Program-made: the position numbers and the translations under genes
The notes under the pieces: generated by a model
Database searches by the model: none
Seen by the model: only the letters and a program-made list of their open reading frames with translations
Told to the model about the DNA's origin: nothing
Part shown: piece after piece, positions 7,748-13,714 of the stretch
Layout of the letters: the number at the start of each line of letters is the position of its first letter
How positions within the stretch are numbered: position 1 is the first letter of the stretch
Virus record (IMG/VR): IMGVR_UViG_3300005536_000016
Coordinates: 1-24,159 of that record
DNA length: 24,159 bases
From: a virus
Strand: one strand, 5' to 3'

Positions 7748-9159
7748 GCTACAGCCTCAAACTTTAACGCTTCCTGACTTCTGCGTGTGCGCATCATTGC
7801 CAGTTCGCAGTATTCGATTTCCTTTTCAATCAAAATCGCTTTCATTCCTTCAAACGCACACGCTTTCCCTGTGCTTCCCGATCCTGCAAATGGATCAAGC
7901 ACTGTTCCATTCGGAGGCGTGATCAGCCGCACTAAATAACGCATTAGACTTGCTGGCTTAACGGTTGGATGCTGGTTGCGCGCTTCGCCTAATCCTTCGT
8001 TTCGATCTGCTTTTGAGGCTTTCGCGCAGTAGAAGAATCGTGCGGCTGAACCGCTATCGCAATGCGGCGACCACTTGGGATACTCCTTCTTGTGCGCCTC
8101 GCGCTTCCATCCGCCATGCGTACCGTTTCCGCTGAGTTGTGCTCCCGCGTGTGGGCGACTTTCGCTATCAGGAAACCCTGCCAGCACTTCATCTGATCCG
8201 TCCGTTATGACGTTTGCAGGCCAGCGACCTTTCCCTTGCTCGTAAAGCGTAGGCTTGCCGTCTCCGTAAATTCCGTTTGCCCCAATCGTTCCAAGCGTGT
8301 GCGGGTTCTTGGCATAAATATCGTCTGTAGATTCAATTTCAATCCTGCATCCATCAACATTCAGCCCGCCCGTACCGTGCTGCAAAACATTCTCTGCCAC
8401 TGTGCCGATAAGGGGCTTTCTTGCGAGCACTAGAGGCTCGTGCGCGGGTTTTAATGCTGTGCCCCAACCATCCCATTGCTTTGCGGAATCGGTGGTTGCC
8501 GCGCCATAAGCAATTCCGCGATGTCCTGTCTCATACAGTGAGCGACTACCGTTTCCCGCACCTACGATCACCCTCTCGTCGGCTGTATAGCCCAACACGT
8601 CCGCAAGTTTTGCGCGATACTCTGGCGACGGAATGATATATTCAATCGCGCGGCCTACCGCTCGCGCCCGCCCCTCTTCCCAATCTCGAACACTGCTCAC
8701 GGTACAACCAACTTTTTGGGCTAGCGCTTCACGGGTAAAACGCGCTCTTTCACGTTTATTGCGCAGCAGATCGGATTGCTCGCGCGGACTCAACCCTCCT
8801 GCTTGGTCAATCGCCTTGCTCACGTCCAAACTTTTCGGAAATCCCGATCCGTAAATCCACTGAATTTGATCGCGAATCTCAAACCCTGCATCCTCAATTG
8901 CGCAAGCTAGACGGTGGTAAGTGCGCGAGCCTCCAAACGCCAGCAAGTGACCGCCGGGTTTCAAGACACGCAAGCACTCGCGCCAAACCTCAACGTTGTA
9001 AGCGATGCCAGAACGATCCCAAGACTTCCCCATAAATCCGAGTTCGTAGGGCGGATCGGTAACAACGGAATCAATGAACTCAGACGGAAACTCCGGCATC
9101 ACCGCAAGGCAGTTGCCATTCAGGATCGTTACCGCTTCGTCTGAGTAGTACGGGTTCAT
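7744..9159 (-). CDS. DNA methyltransferase (N4-C/N6-A, beta-type order) with inserted HTH domain
   Basis: 471 aa from ATG at 9159, chosen because it overlaps the upstream stop as ATGA; an in-frame ATG at 9204 would overlap by 49 bases. Catalytic TDPPYE lies at residues 34-39 and the SAM-binding LDPFAGSGSTG at 421-431, with NQHPTVKP before it. DPPY before FxGxG is the beta-class order of enzymes that methylate exocyclic amino groups of A or C. Residues about 122-195 are an insertion containing an XRE-like HTH (REALAQKVGCTVSSVRDWEE), unusual inside a catalytic domain. No restriction enzyme is adjacent, so it is probably an anti-restriction or regulatory orphan methylase. Confidence 0.9.
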   Translation of the reverse strand: MNPYYSDEAVTILNGNCLAVMPEFPSEFIDSVVTDPPYELGFMGKSWDRSGIAYNVEVWRECLRVLKPGGHLLAFGGSRTYHRLACAIEDAGFEIRDQIQWIYGSGFPKSLDVSKAIDQAGGLSPREQSDLLRNKRERARFTREALAQKVGCTVSSVRDWEEGRARAVGRAIEYIIPSPEYRAKLADVLGYTADERVIVGAGNGSRSLYETGHRGIAYGAATTDSAKQWDGWGTALKPAHEPLVLARKPLIGTVAENVLQHGTGGLNVDGCRIEIESTDDIYAKNPHTLGTIGANGIYGDGKPTLYEQGKGRWPANVITDGSDEVLAGFPDSESRPHAGAQLSGNGTHGGWKREAHKKEYPKWSPHCDSGSAARFFYCAKASKADRNEGLGEARNQHPTVKPASLMRYLVRLITPPNGTVLDPFAGSGSTGKACAFEGMKAILIEKEIEYCELAMMRTRRSQEALKFEAVA

Positions 9160-9443
9160 CTCTGCCTCATCCCCGGCAAACACTGGTCTGCTTCCTCGTT
9201 GCATACCTTCTGCTGTGCTCTCATAAACTCAGGACTCCCTCGGTAGTTGAATCCTAGAAACACAACAGGCCGATTGAACTGTGCAAACCACTGACTCTTT
9301 CGTGCTTGTCTCATGTTCTGAAACTTGGCCCATCCAAGTGAGTAGCCTTCCTCTGCTGTTACCTGACAAACTATCTGTCGAGGCGCTTGATCGCACCAAA
9401 CAAAGGCACGGCCAGAGAGAAGGATTAAGAGAGCCAGGGTCAT
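9156..9443 (-). CDS. Small secreted protein, 95 aa
   Basis: Starts MTLALLILLSGRAFVWC, a short hydrophobic N-terminus resembling a signal peptide or anchor. The rest is polar, with Cys at 17, 26, 81 and 88 that could form disulfides in the periplasm. No family recognised. Coupled by ATGA to genes on both sides (upstream 9440-9443, downstream 9156-9159). Located in the envelope/lysis block, so an outer-membrane or periplasmic lysis role is possible but unproved. Confidence 0.68.
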   Translation of the reverse strand: MTLALLILLSGRAFVWCDQAPRQIVCQVTAEEGYSLGWAKFQNMRQARKSQWFAQFNRPVVFLGFNYRGSPEFMRAQQKVCNEEADQCLPGMRQR

Positions 9444-9634
9444 GGTTGCGGCCCCATGTCCTCTTCAGTAATAGCTCGCGTCTCAAGCGCGATCCTCATG
9501 CTGTCTTCTTGAATTTCGGCGTCTGTCTTTCCCGCCTCCCGACCGCTTTTGATCGCCCCGATGATGGCGACGATCGCTGGCGTGGCAAGGTTTGCTTTAG
9601 TTAAGATGTCGAGTAATAGCGCCAAGCTACTCAT
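9440..9634 (-). CDS. Hypothetical small protein, 64 aa
   Basis: Residues 1-30 are hydrophobic (SLALLLDILTKANLATPAIV) and could form an amphipathic or membrane helix; the C-terminal half is acidic (GKTDAEIQEDSMRIALETRA). ATGA overlaps at both ends tie it to the lipoprotein gene upstream and the secreted protein downstream. No family recognised. Confidence 0.65.
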   Translation of the reverse strand: MSSLALLLDILTKANLATPAIVAIIGAIKSGREAGKTDAEIQEDSMRIALETRAITEEDMGPQP

Positions 9635-10140
9635 GCCGTAATCCTTTCTATTTGCCAGCTTTGAATTCGAGGTAACACAAATCGCAAATCAGAAGACCGG
9701 AAAGCTTCAATCAAGATTACCGCCTGATTGATTAACGCGGCGATGCCTTGAAGTACAATGTCAATTGATTGGTTCCCCGTATGCAGACCCGCCGCTGCCT
9801 GCCCCAGAGCTTGCAGGACTGCGAGCTTGCCTTGCTGAAACGTCTCAGCCGTTAGTCCTTTAGCGAGATTCAACGCCAAGATGAGTTTTTCATTGCTGCC
9901 GTGAATGACCGTAGCGCCCTGCTGCCGGACGCGAATCGCGGCCTCAGAACCAACGGCACCGTAGATGCCCGTCTCGTAAAAGTTATGGTTCGTTTTCGCT
10001 GCGGCATTGAGAGCTTTAGCGGTCTTGTTCAGCGCGTCGTGTAGCTTTGATAGAGTGGACGCACCGCAGGCTGTTGAGACAATCAAACTGGAAGTGATTA
10101 GAAATGTAAGCGCGATTCGTCGGCGTATTAAATGTCTCAT
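9631..10140 (-). CDS. Putative lipoprotein, 169 aa
   Basis: A basic N-terminus (MRHLIRRRIA), a hydrophobic stretch (LTFLITSSLIVS) and then a TAC-G junction with Cys at residue 25 make a plausible lipobox and type II signal peptide. The mature part is helical and Ala/Leu/Gln-rich (ALNKTAKALNAAAKTNHNFY, GIAALINQAVILIEAF). It would be anchored in the envelope. Such lipoproteins in temperate phages may be spanin components or act in superinfection exclusion; here no family is recognised. Coupled by ATGA to the holin-like gene upstream. Confidence 0.72.
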   Translation of the reverse strand: MRHLIRRRIALTFLITSSLIVSTACGASTLSKLHDALNKTAKALNAAAKTNHNFYETGIYGAVGSEAAIRVRQQGATVIHGSNEKLILALNLAKGLTAETFQQGKLAVLQALGQAAAGLHTGNQSIDIVLQGIAALINQAVILIEAFRSSDLRFVLPRIQSWQIERITA

Positions 10141-10433
10141 TGATTTGCGCCCTCATCTTTCGCGGCCTGAATGTCTTTGACCTTTTCAACAGGAGTGCCT
10201 GATGGCTGCGCTACCGCCGTCTTAATCAGCGCGTCAACCTGGGGCGTTGATGTCACCTGAGAACGAGTCAGCACGATATTCAAAGCGCCAACAACGACGC
10301 CAACAAGAAGCATGATTTGAGCAACCTGAACGTCTGTCCAGTGGATGAATCCAAAGATAATCAGCGTCGGAATGATCGCCTTGACTACCTCAGACAATGC
10401 GCCAAGTATTACCGCAGGTTCTTTTCCAAACAC
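10137..10433 (-). CDS. Holin-like two-span membrane protein, 98 aa
   Basis: GTG start at 10433 with AAGGAG placed 8 bases upstream, a strong ribosome site that decides the start. KEPAVILGALSEVVKAIIPT and LIIFGFIHW form span one; VQVAQIMLLVGVVVGALNIV forms span two; a short RSQVTSTP and polar tail follow. A two-span protein beginning K-E-P-x-x-I and ending the second span with R-S-x-V-T is a common holin-like phage type. It would release the lytic factor through the inner membrane. Located immediately downstream of two tiny membrane peptides and a peptidoglycan-binding gene. Confidence 0.72.
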   Translation of the reverse strand: MFGKEPAVILGALSEVVKAIIPTLIIFGFIHWTDVQVAQIMLLVGVVVGALNIVLTRSQVTSTPQVDALIKTAVAQPSGTPVEKVKDIQAAKDEGANQ

Positions 10434-10445
10434 TTTAGATTCTCC

Positions 10446-10541
10446 TTAGAAGCGATCCGTGAACAACATTGCCCACATGAAGTCGGTAAATCCGACTACG
10501 CGATTTACTAACCAGAGCAGAACGGCGAGACTAACCAGCAT
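10446..10541 (-). CDS. Tiny hydrophobic peptide, 31 aa
   Basis: ATG at 10541 lies inside the end of the 40-aa gene upstream (11-base overlap) and the frame closes with TAA at 10446, just before the strong ribosome site of the holin-like gene. The peptide reads MLVSLAVLLWLVNRVVG then a FTDFMWAMLF segment, hydrophobic almost throughout. It may be a membrane peptide or only a coupling leader. Context supports translation more than sequence does. Confidence 0.42.
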   Translation of the reverse strand: MLVSLAVLLWLVNRVVGFTDFMWAMLFTDRF

Positions 10542-10653
10542 GTTTGACTTTCTCTTTAGTAACTAATTCCCCTGTCCGTACAAATATCACTAACAAAGCG
10601 CAGACAGCGAACGCGGCTAGAAGTAAAGTGTAAACTGCGGTCGTTCCTTCCAT
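10531..10653 (-). CDS. Tiny single-span membrane protein, 40 aa
   Basis: ATG at 10653 overlaps the TAA of the peptidoglycan-binding gene by one base (TAATG), a standard coupling arrangement. Residues 6-25 are a clear membrane span (AVYTLLLAAFAVCALLVIF) followed by a basic tail (RTGELVTKEKVKHAG). It is likely an accessory lysis or membrane peptide. No family can be claimed for a protein this short. Confidence 0.55.
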   Translation of the reverse strand: MEGTTAVYTLLLAAFAVCALLVIFVRTGELVTKEKVKHAG

Positions 10654-10904
10654 TACTCATCTTCCCGAAACTCTGCACACGTCTCTGCAATCCCTGCGTC
10701 CGAAAAGAGCTTTTCGTTTGTCTCTTTGTCCGCAATGCCAACAACATCAAGCCCGCTAATTGACTGAAATTCCTTCAATGCCGACTCTGTGTCTGGGCCA
10801 AAAGAACCATCAACACGGACTCCAAGTTTACGTTGCAGGTCTTGTACGGCTGTACCTGTATCGCCCCTGCGAAGGACAGAACGAGATGTGAGCGCTGCGG
10901 ACAC
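10653..10904 (-). CDS. Stand-alone peptidoglycan-binding domain protein, 83 aa
   Basis: Residues 11-68 match the PG_binding_1 fold: LRRGDTGTAVQDLQRKLG, then VDGSFGPDTESALKEFQ, then VVGIADKETNEKLF. This domain normally targets a cell-wall hydrolase to peptidoglycan. Here no catalytic domain is fused on either side: the upstream frame is closed by TAA four codons before the GTG start, and the protein ends 15 residues after the domain. It may be a cut-down endolysin part or a separate targeting subunit. The ribosome site is poor (AGAGG directly before GTG). Confidence 0.8.
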   Translation of the reverse strand: MSAALTSRSVLRRGDTGTAVQDLQRKLGVRVDGSFGPDTESALKEFQSISGLDVVGIADKETNEKLFSDAGIAETCAEFREDE

Positions 10905-10960
10905 CCTCTTATCTTACGCGGGACGGGGGATATATGATTTAAGGGGGAGGGGATTAGCGG

Positions 10961-11125
10961 TTACTTTGGGGGTTTGGGTTTCTTCGGGCGACCTTGTTTC
11001 GCTCCGCGCTTTTTATTCCAGTATGGTGAGTTACACGCGGCGCACGTTCGCGGAGGCGTGGGGCTTCGCGGATACCATCTGTGACCACAGCGGAGGCAGA
11101 GGAGTTGTTTGAGGGTTTGGGTCAT
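10961..11125 (-). CDS. Small zinc-ribbon protein, 54 aa
   Basis: MTQTLKQLLCLRCGHRWYPR is followed by PRTCAACNSPYWNKKR and a Lys/Arg/Pro-rich tail. CLRC and CAAC form a four-Cys zinc ribbon with W-Y-P-R between, a widespread small phage/plasmid protein pattern. ATG at 11125 is chosen because the upstream part of the longer open frame overlaps a better supported gene. It starts 11 bases after the preceding stop. Probably binds nucleic acid or another protein; function unknown. Confidence 0.72.
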   Translation of the reverse strand: MTQTLKQLLCLRCGHRWYPRSPTPPRTCAACNSPYWNKKRGAKQGRPKKPKPPK

Positions 11126-11135
11126 TCGCTTCTTT

Positions 11136-11267
11136 CTAGTCGTCTTCGTCGCCAAAGTAGTTATCATCATCAATACAGCCGCACCCCTCGCAATCGGGAG
11201 GCGTTGGGTTGTGGTGATCTTCACCATCGCAGTCACAGTCGCCTTCGCAGTCGATACAGTCGTGCAT
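11136..11267 (-). CDS. Cys/Asp-rich mini-protein, 43 aa
   Basis: ATG at 11267 overlaps the TAA of the gene upstream by one base (TAATG). The peptide reads MHDCIDCEGDCDCDGEDHH, then PDCEGCGCIDDD and an acidic tail. Seven Cys and several His in 43 residues suggest metal binding; the protein is strongly acidic. A C-x-x-C-x-x-x-C-x-C spacing followed by C-x-x-C-x-C is not a standard zinc ribbon. No family recognised. Confidence 0.6.
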   Translation of the reverse strand: MHDCIDCEGDCDCDGEDHHNPTPPDCEGCGCIDDDNYFGDEDD

Positions 11268-11437
11268 TATTTGTCATCCTTGTCTGCGCAAGGTTTACAT
11301 TGATAGTTCTTATCCTTCGGATCGGTTTCGTCCTTGATGTACGGGTTATCATCTTCGATCAATTCCGACATCGGAAATTCTTCCGCGCATTTCCAGCAAT
11401 AGCCTTTAGGTTCAAGGCGAGTTAAAAACTCTGTCAT
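11267..11437 (-). CDS. Small zinc-ribbon protein, 56 aa
   Basis: From ATG at 11437, which overlaps the preceding stop as ATGA, with GAAGGGG about 11 bases upstream. The protein has CWKC near residue 14 and CKPC near its C-terminus (YQCKPCADKDDK), with an acidic middle (ELIEDDNPYIKDETDPKDKN). Two CxxC pairs predict one zinc site. Part of a run of five tiny Cys-pair genes. Function unknown. Confidence 0.7.
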   Translation of the reverse strand: MTEFLTRLEPKGYCWKCAEEFPMSELIEDDNPYIKDETDPKDKNYQCKPCADKDDK

Positions 11438-11641
11438 TTTTTCACAACCCCTTCGCCCTGCCGCTGCCAGTGATTCACGCAAACAACAAGATGCTCAAAG
11501 TCAGTCTCAATCTGATTGTACTGGTCAATGGAAAGCGAACTGACCACCTTGCGGAAAACAAACTTGCCCTGCGCATCTTTGATTCCGATATGGCTTGCCG
11601 GTGCGGTCAACGCTCCACGGCTTCGGCGATACCTCTGTCAT
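11434..11641 (-). pseudogene. Small conserved phage protein, frame apparently broken by one base
   Basis: ATG at 11641 overlaps the upstream stop (ATGA). The first frame reads MTEVSPKPWSVDRTGKPYR, then degrades and stops at 11525-11527. One base skipped within 11581-11587 gives IKDAQGKFVFRKVV, then FEHLVVCVNHWQRQGEG, ending at 11434 in an ATGA overlap with the next gene. Joined, PW-x-V, I-K-D-A-x-G and H-L-V-x-C-V-N form a pattern seen in small phage proteins. Alternatively a TTG start at about 11610 in the second frame would give a shorter intact protein. Sequencing error, decay or frameshifting remain open. Confidence 0.58.
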
Positions 11642-11784
11642 TGCTCCCCTTCGACTTCTATTGTTGGCGGCATTAACACCCAGTCGCGCCAGTCAAGGCC
11701 GCATTTTTGGCATTCCCAGCCGGTATCAAGATCGCCACCGCACGTCGGACAGTATTCAAACTCTCGGTTTTGTTTTTCAGTCAT
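11638..11784 (-). CDS. Small zinc-ribbon protein, 48 aa
   Basis: ATGA overlaps at both ends (11781-11784 and 11638-11641). The sequence has EYCPTCGGDLDTGWECQKCG, a classic two-CxxC zinc ribbon with knuckle glycines, followed by LDWRDWVLMPPTIEVE. Likely a structural zinc-binding module interacting with nucleic acid or protein. Function unknown. Confidence 0.72.
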   Translation of the reverse strand: MTEKQNREFEYCPTCGGDLDTGWECQKCGLDWRDWVLMPPTIEVEGEQ

Positions 11785-11924
11785 AGCTCGTCGTTCTCAT
11801 CGTTGCAGTCCGCGCAATAGCCATCGCTATCAAGTTCGGCGTCTACGTGGCAGCCGAGACAGAGCGGGCCAGAATCCTCGTTAGGCCACTGTTCTTGAGC
11901 TTCATCAACATATGTATTGCTCAT
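11781..11924 (-). CDS. Small zinc-ribbon protein, 47 aa
   Basis: ATG at 11924 overlaps the stop of the 140-aa gene upstream (ATGA). Two Cys pairs, CLGC and CADC, are separated by HVDAELDSDGY; the remainder is acidic (N-terminal EAQEQWPNEDSG, C-terminal NDENDEL). First of the chained zinc-ribbon genes running down to 10961. No function recognised. Confidence 0.7.
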   Translation of the reverse strand: MSNTYVDEAQEQWPNEDSGPLCLGCHVDAELDSDGYCADCNDENDEL

Positions 11925-12343
11925 TTGCGTTCCCCTGTCAGCCCGGCGGTCAGGATCGGCAAACCCGCAAATTCAGCGGCGCTTTTTAGCATTAGGCCAT
12001 AACGATCCATCTCTGTCTTCGCAATATCCACAACCACGCAATTAACGCCTTGCGCTTGATACGTCAGGCACTTTTCTATCGCTGCGAATAGGTCACGCGC
12101 TCGGAAGTCGTGGACTTCTTTCTGAAACCGATTGTCAGTCATTGGCAAGCGGCGAATGGAATCCCACGGTCGGCCAGCGAGCACAAGCGCGTTGTGGGCC
12201 TGTTTATACCACGGCAATTCCTCGCCAGTTTTCACGTCGATAGACGCGCATTCCACTGTGTTGATCGCTGTCTCTAGCGCCATGCAAGCAGCATCTAGCG
12301 CAATCCGAACACAGTCAACGTCTGATATGTTTTGAGCTTCCAT
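11921..12343 (-). CDS. Hypothetical protein, 140 aa
   Basis: Soluble, mixed alpha/beta. Notable stretches are VRIALDAACMALETAINTVE near the N-terminus and QAQGVNCVVVDIAKTEMDRY near residue 100, where a beta strand ends in acidic residues. Four Cys are spread and do not form CxxC pairs. No known domain is recognised. It lies 18 bases after the preceding gene and is coupled downstream to the zinc-ribbon chain by ATGA. Confidence 0.68.
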   Translation of the reverse strand: MEAQNISDVDCVRIALDAACMALETAINTVECASIDVKTGEELPWYKQAHNALVLAGRPWDSIRRLPMTDNRFQKEVHDFRARDLFAAIEKCLTYQAQGVNCVVVDIAKTEMDRYGLMLKSAAEFAGLPILTAGLTGERK

Positions 12344-12361
12344 TATTCCTCCGCCTCAACA

Positions 12362-12601
12362 TTAGGCTGCTACCGCTCGGCGACGATAAGCATCAAAGTC
12401 AATCCACGCAAGCGCCCAGCTATCCCATGATCGGCGAATGCTAGGCCGGAAGCGCGAAGCCGCTGGCGCGTAGAGATAAGCGCGGACGTAAGTAAGAAAG
12501 TCGATATGAACAAAGTCGATTGAGGTGTAATCGCGGTAGCCGGTTAAGGTTGCGATGGTGCCGCTCGACAGGGCAAGAATATCGTTTTCGAGATTTGTCA
12601 T
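12362..12601 (-). CDS. Hypothetical protein, 79 aa
   Basis: Overlaps its upstream neighbour as ATGA (12598-12601). The N-terminal half is acidic and hydrophobic (MTNLENDILALSSGTIATLT), the C-terminal half is Arg- and Trp-rich (SRFRPSIRRSWDSWALAWID). No family recognised. Second gene of the transcript expected from the promoter at 12806-12834. Confidence 0.62.
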   Translation of the reverse strand: MTNLENDILALSSGTIATLTGYRDYTSIDFVHIDFLTYVRAYLYAPAASRFRPSIRRSWDSWALAWIDFDAYRRRAVAA

Positions 12602-12798
12602 ACAATCACCGCTTCCACAATCTTGTAAGGTGAACCACAGACCGGCTTGTCAAAACCCTTGCGCCCGGCTACTAGATAATCCGCAGCCGCATCGCGGGAG
12701 ACGAACGTGATCGAATCCTCATAACGCAAACATTTTAAGGTGCCGCCGGTGAATTCGCGTGTGAACTGAAGAGTGACTTTTGATGTGTTGTTTCCCAT
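12598..12798 (-). CDS. Hypothetical protein, 66 aa, first gene after a strong promoter
   Basis: Starts MGNNTSKVTLQFTREFTGG and looks beta-rich (SITFVSRDAAADYLVAGRKG, ending KIVEAVIV). The ATG lies only 7 bases after the -10 box of the promoter at 12806-12834, so a transcript from it would be leaderless or nearly so. The bases just before the ATG (TCTGGGT) do not form a well-spaced ribosome site. Function unknown. Confidence 0.65.
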   Translation of the reverse strand: MGNNTSKVTLQFTREFTGGTLKCLRYEDSITFVSRDAAADYLVAGRKGFDKPVCGSPYKIVEAVIV

Positions 12799-12805
12799 AC
12801 CCAGA

Positions 12806-12834
12806 ACTATAAACCTCGACTATCGGTAAGTCAA
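12806..12834 (-). promoter_or_regulatory. Strong sigma70-type promoter, minus strand
   Basis: On the minus strand, -35 TTGACT (12829-12834) and -10 TATAGT (12806-12811) are separated by exactly 17 bases; each matches the consensus in five of six positions. AT-rich sequence lies upstream. The expected start point falls at or within a base or two of the ATG at 12798, suggesting a leaderless transcript into the small genes and the zinc-ribbon chain. Confidence 0.68.
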
Positions 12835-12991
12835 TATAGTTTCGAATAATTCTTCTATACCATTTCGTATCCCCAGAAACACCAAAGCCCCAACCTTGCG
12901 GCTGAGGCTCAGATGCGCGATGTCAGGCTGTACAGTGGATGACTCCCTGAGTATACAGCAAAAACTTAAAAGCCACACCTGATTTACGATC

Positions 12992-13025
12992 ATCCTGCGA
13001 TGTTGGAATGGATGAATCCTACGAT
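12992..13025. repeat. Direct repeat ATCCT(G/A)CGAT
   Basis: ATCCTGCGAT at 12992-13001 and ATCCTACGAT at 13016-13025, 24 bases apart start to start, with a related TACGAT shortly before the first copy. Spacing just over two helical turns fits a protein-binding repeat, but only two good copies are present. Confidence 0.35.
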
Positions 13026-13181
13026 TCCCCACATTCCTTCAAAACATACAGAGGCCGCAACACAATGGTTTATGCATTCCTTTATCAACCTGAGTGCGCG
13101 AGAAAATCAGGCGTAGAAGTGTGCGCGGCAAGCTATAAGACAGCGGAAACCCTCGCAACGGAAACGTACTTGATCGTCTAA
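13008..13181 (+). CDS. Possible plus-strand small ORF, 57 aa, weak
   Basis: ATG at 13008 begins MDESYDSPHSFKTYRGRNTM and runs to TAA at 13179-13181. An inner ATG at 13065 has AGAGG about 11 bases upstream. The same frame then stays open after the TAA for a further 61 codons (RGYVEVDIRYCHKQP onward) to 13367, so it could be a gene interrupted by one stop. A competing frame from 13000 gives 38 aa. No family recognised; orientation is opposite to nearly all neighbours. Coding status is doubtful. Confidence 0.25.
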   Translation: MDESYDSPHSFKTYRGRNTMVYAFLYQPECARKSGVEVCAASYKTAETLATETYLIV

Positions 13182-13341
13182 CGCGGCTACGTCGAGGTCG
13201 ATATCCGATACTGCCACAAGCAGCCCATACTAACGCTGTCGGAGGCCAACCATTCTGAACAAGAGGCTAAGCAGCCCTTTATCGGAAGGGAAGCCGCTTT
13301 GCAAACGGAAAGTGATCAGCGTCAACCATGCTGTAAAAGAG

Positions 13342-13554
13342 TCAACGGGCGGCCTCAACGAAGTTGAGCCTGTGAATCTCCTGGTCATGCCAGCCCTTGT
13401 AGTTCGGATCGTCGTCATATTGTTGCACGACTTCGACTGTCTCTAGCCATAACAGAGTTTCGCCATCCCAACGCATTGGGAACCACAGGAAGCGACGAAC
13501 GGTGCGAATGGAATACTTAGTCAGCGCCTTTCGCTTGCGCATGTGAATCTCCAT
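13342..13554 (-). CDS. Hypothetical small phage protein, 70 aa
   Basis: Reads RTVRRFLWFPMRWDGETLLW and then LETVEVVQQYDDDPNYKGWH. The W/F-P-x-R-x-D-G-x-x-x-W-L pattern resembles short beta-rich phage proteins of unknown function. ATG at 13554 follows the upstream TAA by three bases and has the GAGGAGGAG of that gene's last codons as a strong ribosome site. Confident as a gene, not for function. Confidence 0.68.
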   Translation of the reverse strand: MEIHMRKRKALTKYSIRTVRRFLWFPMRWDGETLLWLETVEVVQQYDDDPNYKGWHDQEIHRLNFVEAAR

Positions 13555-13557
13555 CTT

Positions 13558-13707
13558 TTACTCCTCCTCTACACTGATAGACTCAACCGCGCCGCGCGCA
13601 ATCTCTCGCATTAGACGCGCACGTTCCGAGGGTGTCATTGATCGCAGCTTAGACAGAAGAGCGCGAACGTCAGGTCGCTGCCGTTTCCACGGACAAGTTT
13701 GTTTCAT
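13558..13707 (-). CDS. Small basic helical protein, 49 aa
   Basis: Reads MKQTCPWKRQRPDVRALLSK and ends AVESISVEEE. Basic N-terminus, helical middle (SMTPSERARLMREIARGA), acidic tail. It begins 8 bases after the stop of the gene upstream and its last codons supply the ribosome site of the next gene. No family recognised. Confidence 0.62.
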   Translation of the reverse strand: MKQTCPWKRQRPDVRALLSKLRSMTPSERARLMREIARGAVESISVEEE

Positions 13708-13714
13708 CTTTTAT

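Larger units (their letters stand above)
12835..13341. other. Gene-poor region, about 500 bases
   Basis: No convincing minus-strand gene covers this stretch. It holds a perfect dyad CTGAG-G-CTCAG at 12902-12912, a GCTGTA...TACAGC inverted pair starting near 12927, a repeated ATCCT(G/A)CGAT element and a weak plus-strand frame. It separates the small genes around 13.5 kb from the promoter-led operon at 12.8 kb and probably has regulatory content, but no replication origin or RNA gene is recognised. Confidence 0.5.

Noticed and set aside
12820-13032. Minus-strand open frame of 70 codons in the gene-poor region
   Set aside because: It covers the -35 region of the strong promoter, lacks a ribosome site and has no protein-like pattern.
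13230-13418. Minus-strand open frame of 62 codons
   Set aside because: Overlaps the better supported 70-aa gene in another frame and has no ribosome site or recognisable sequence.
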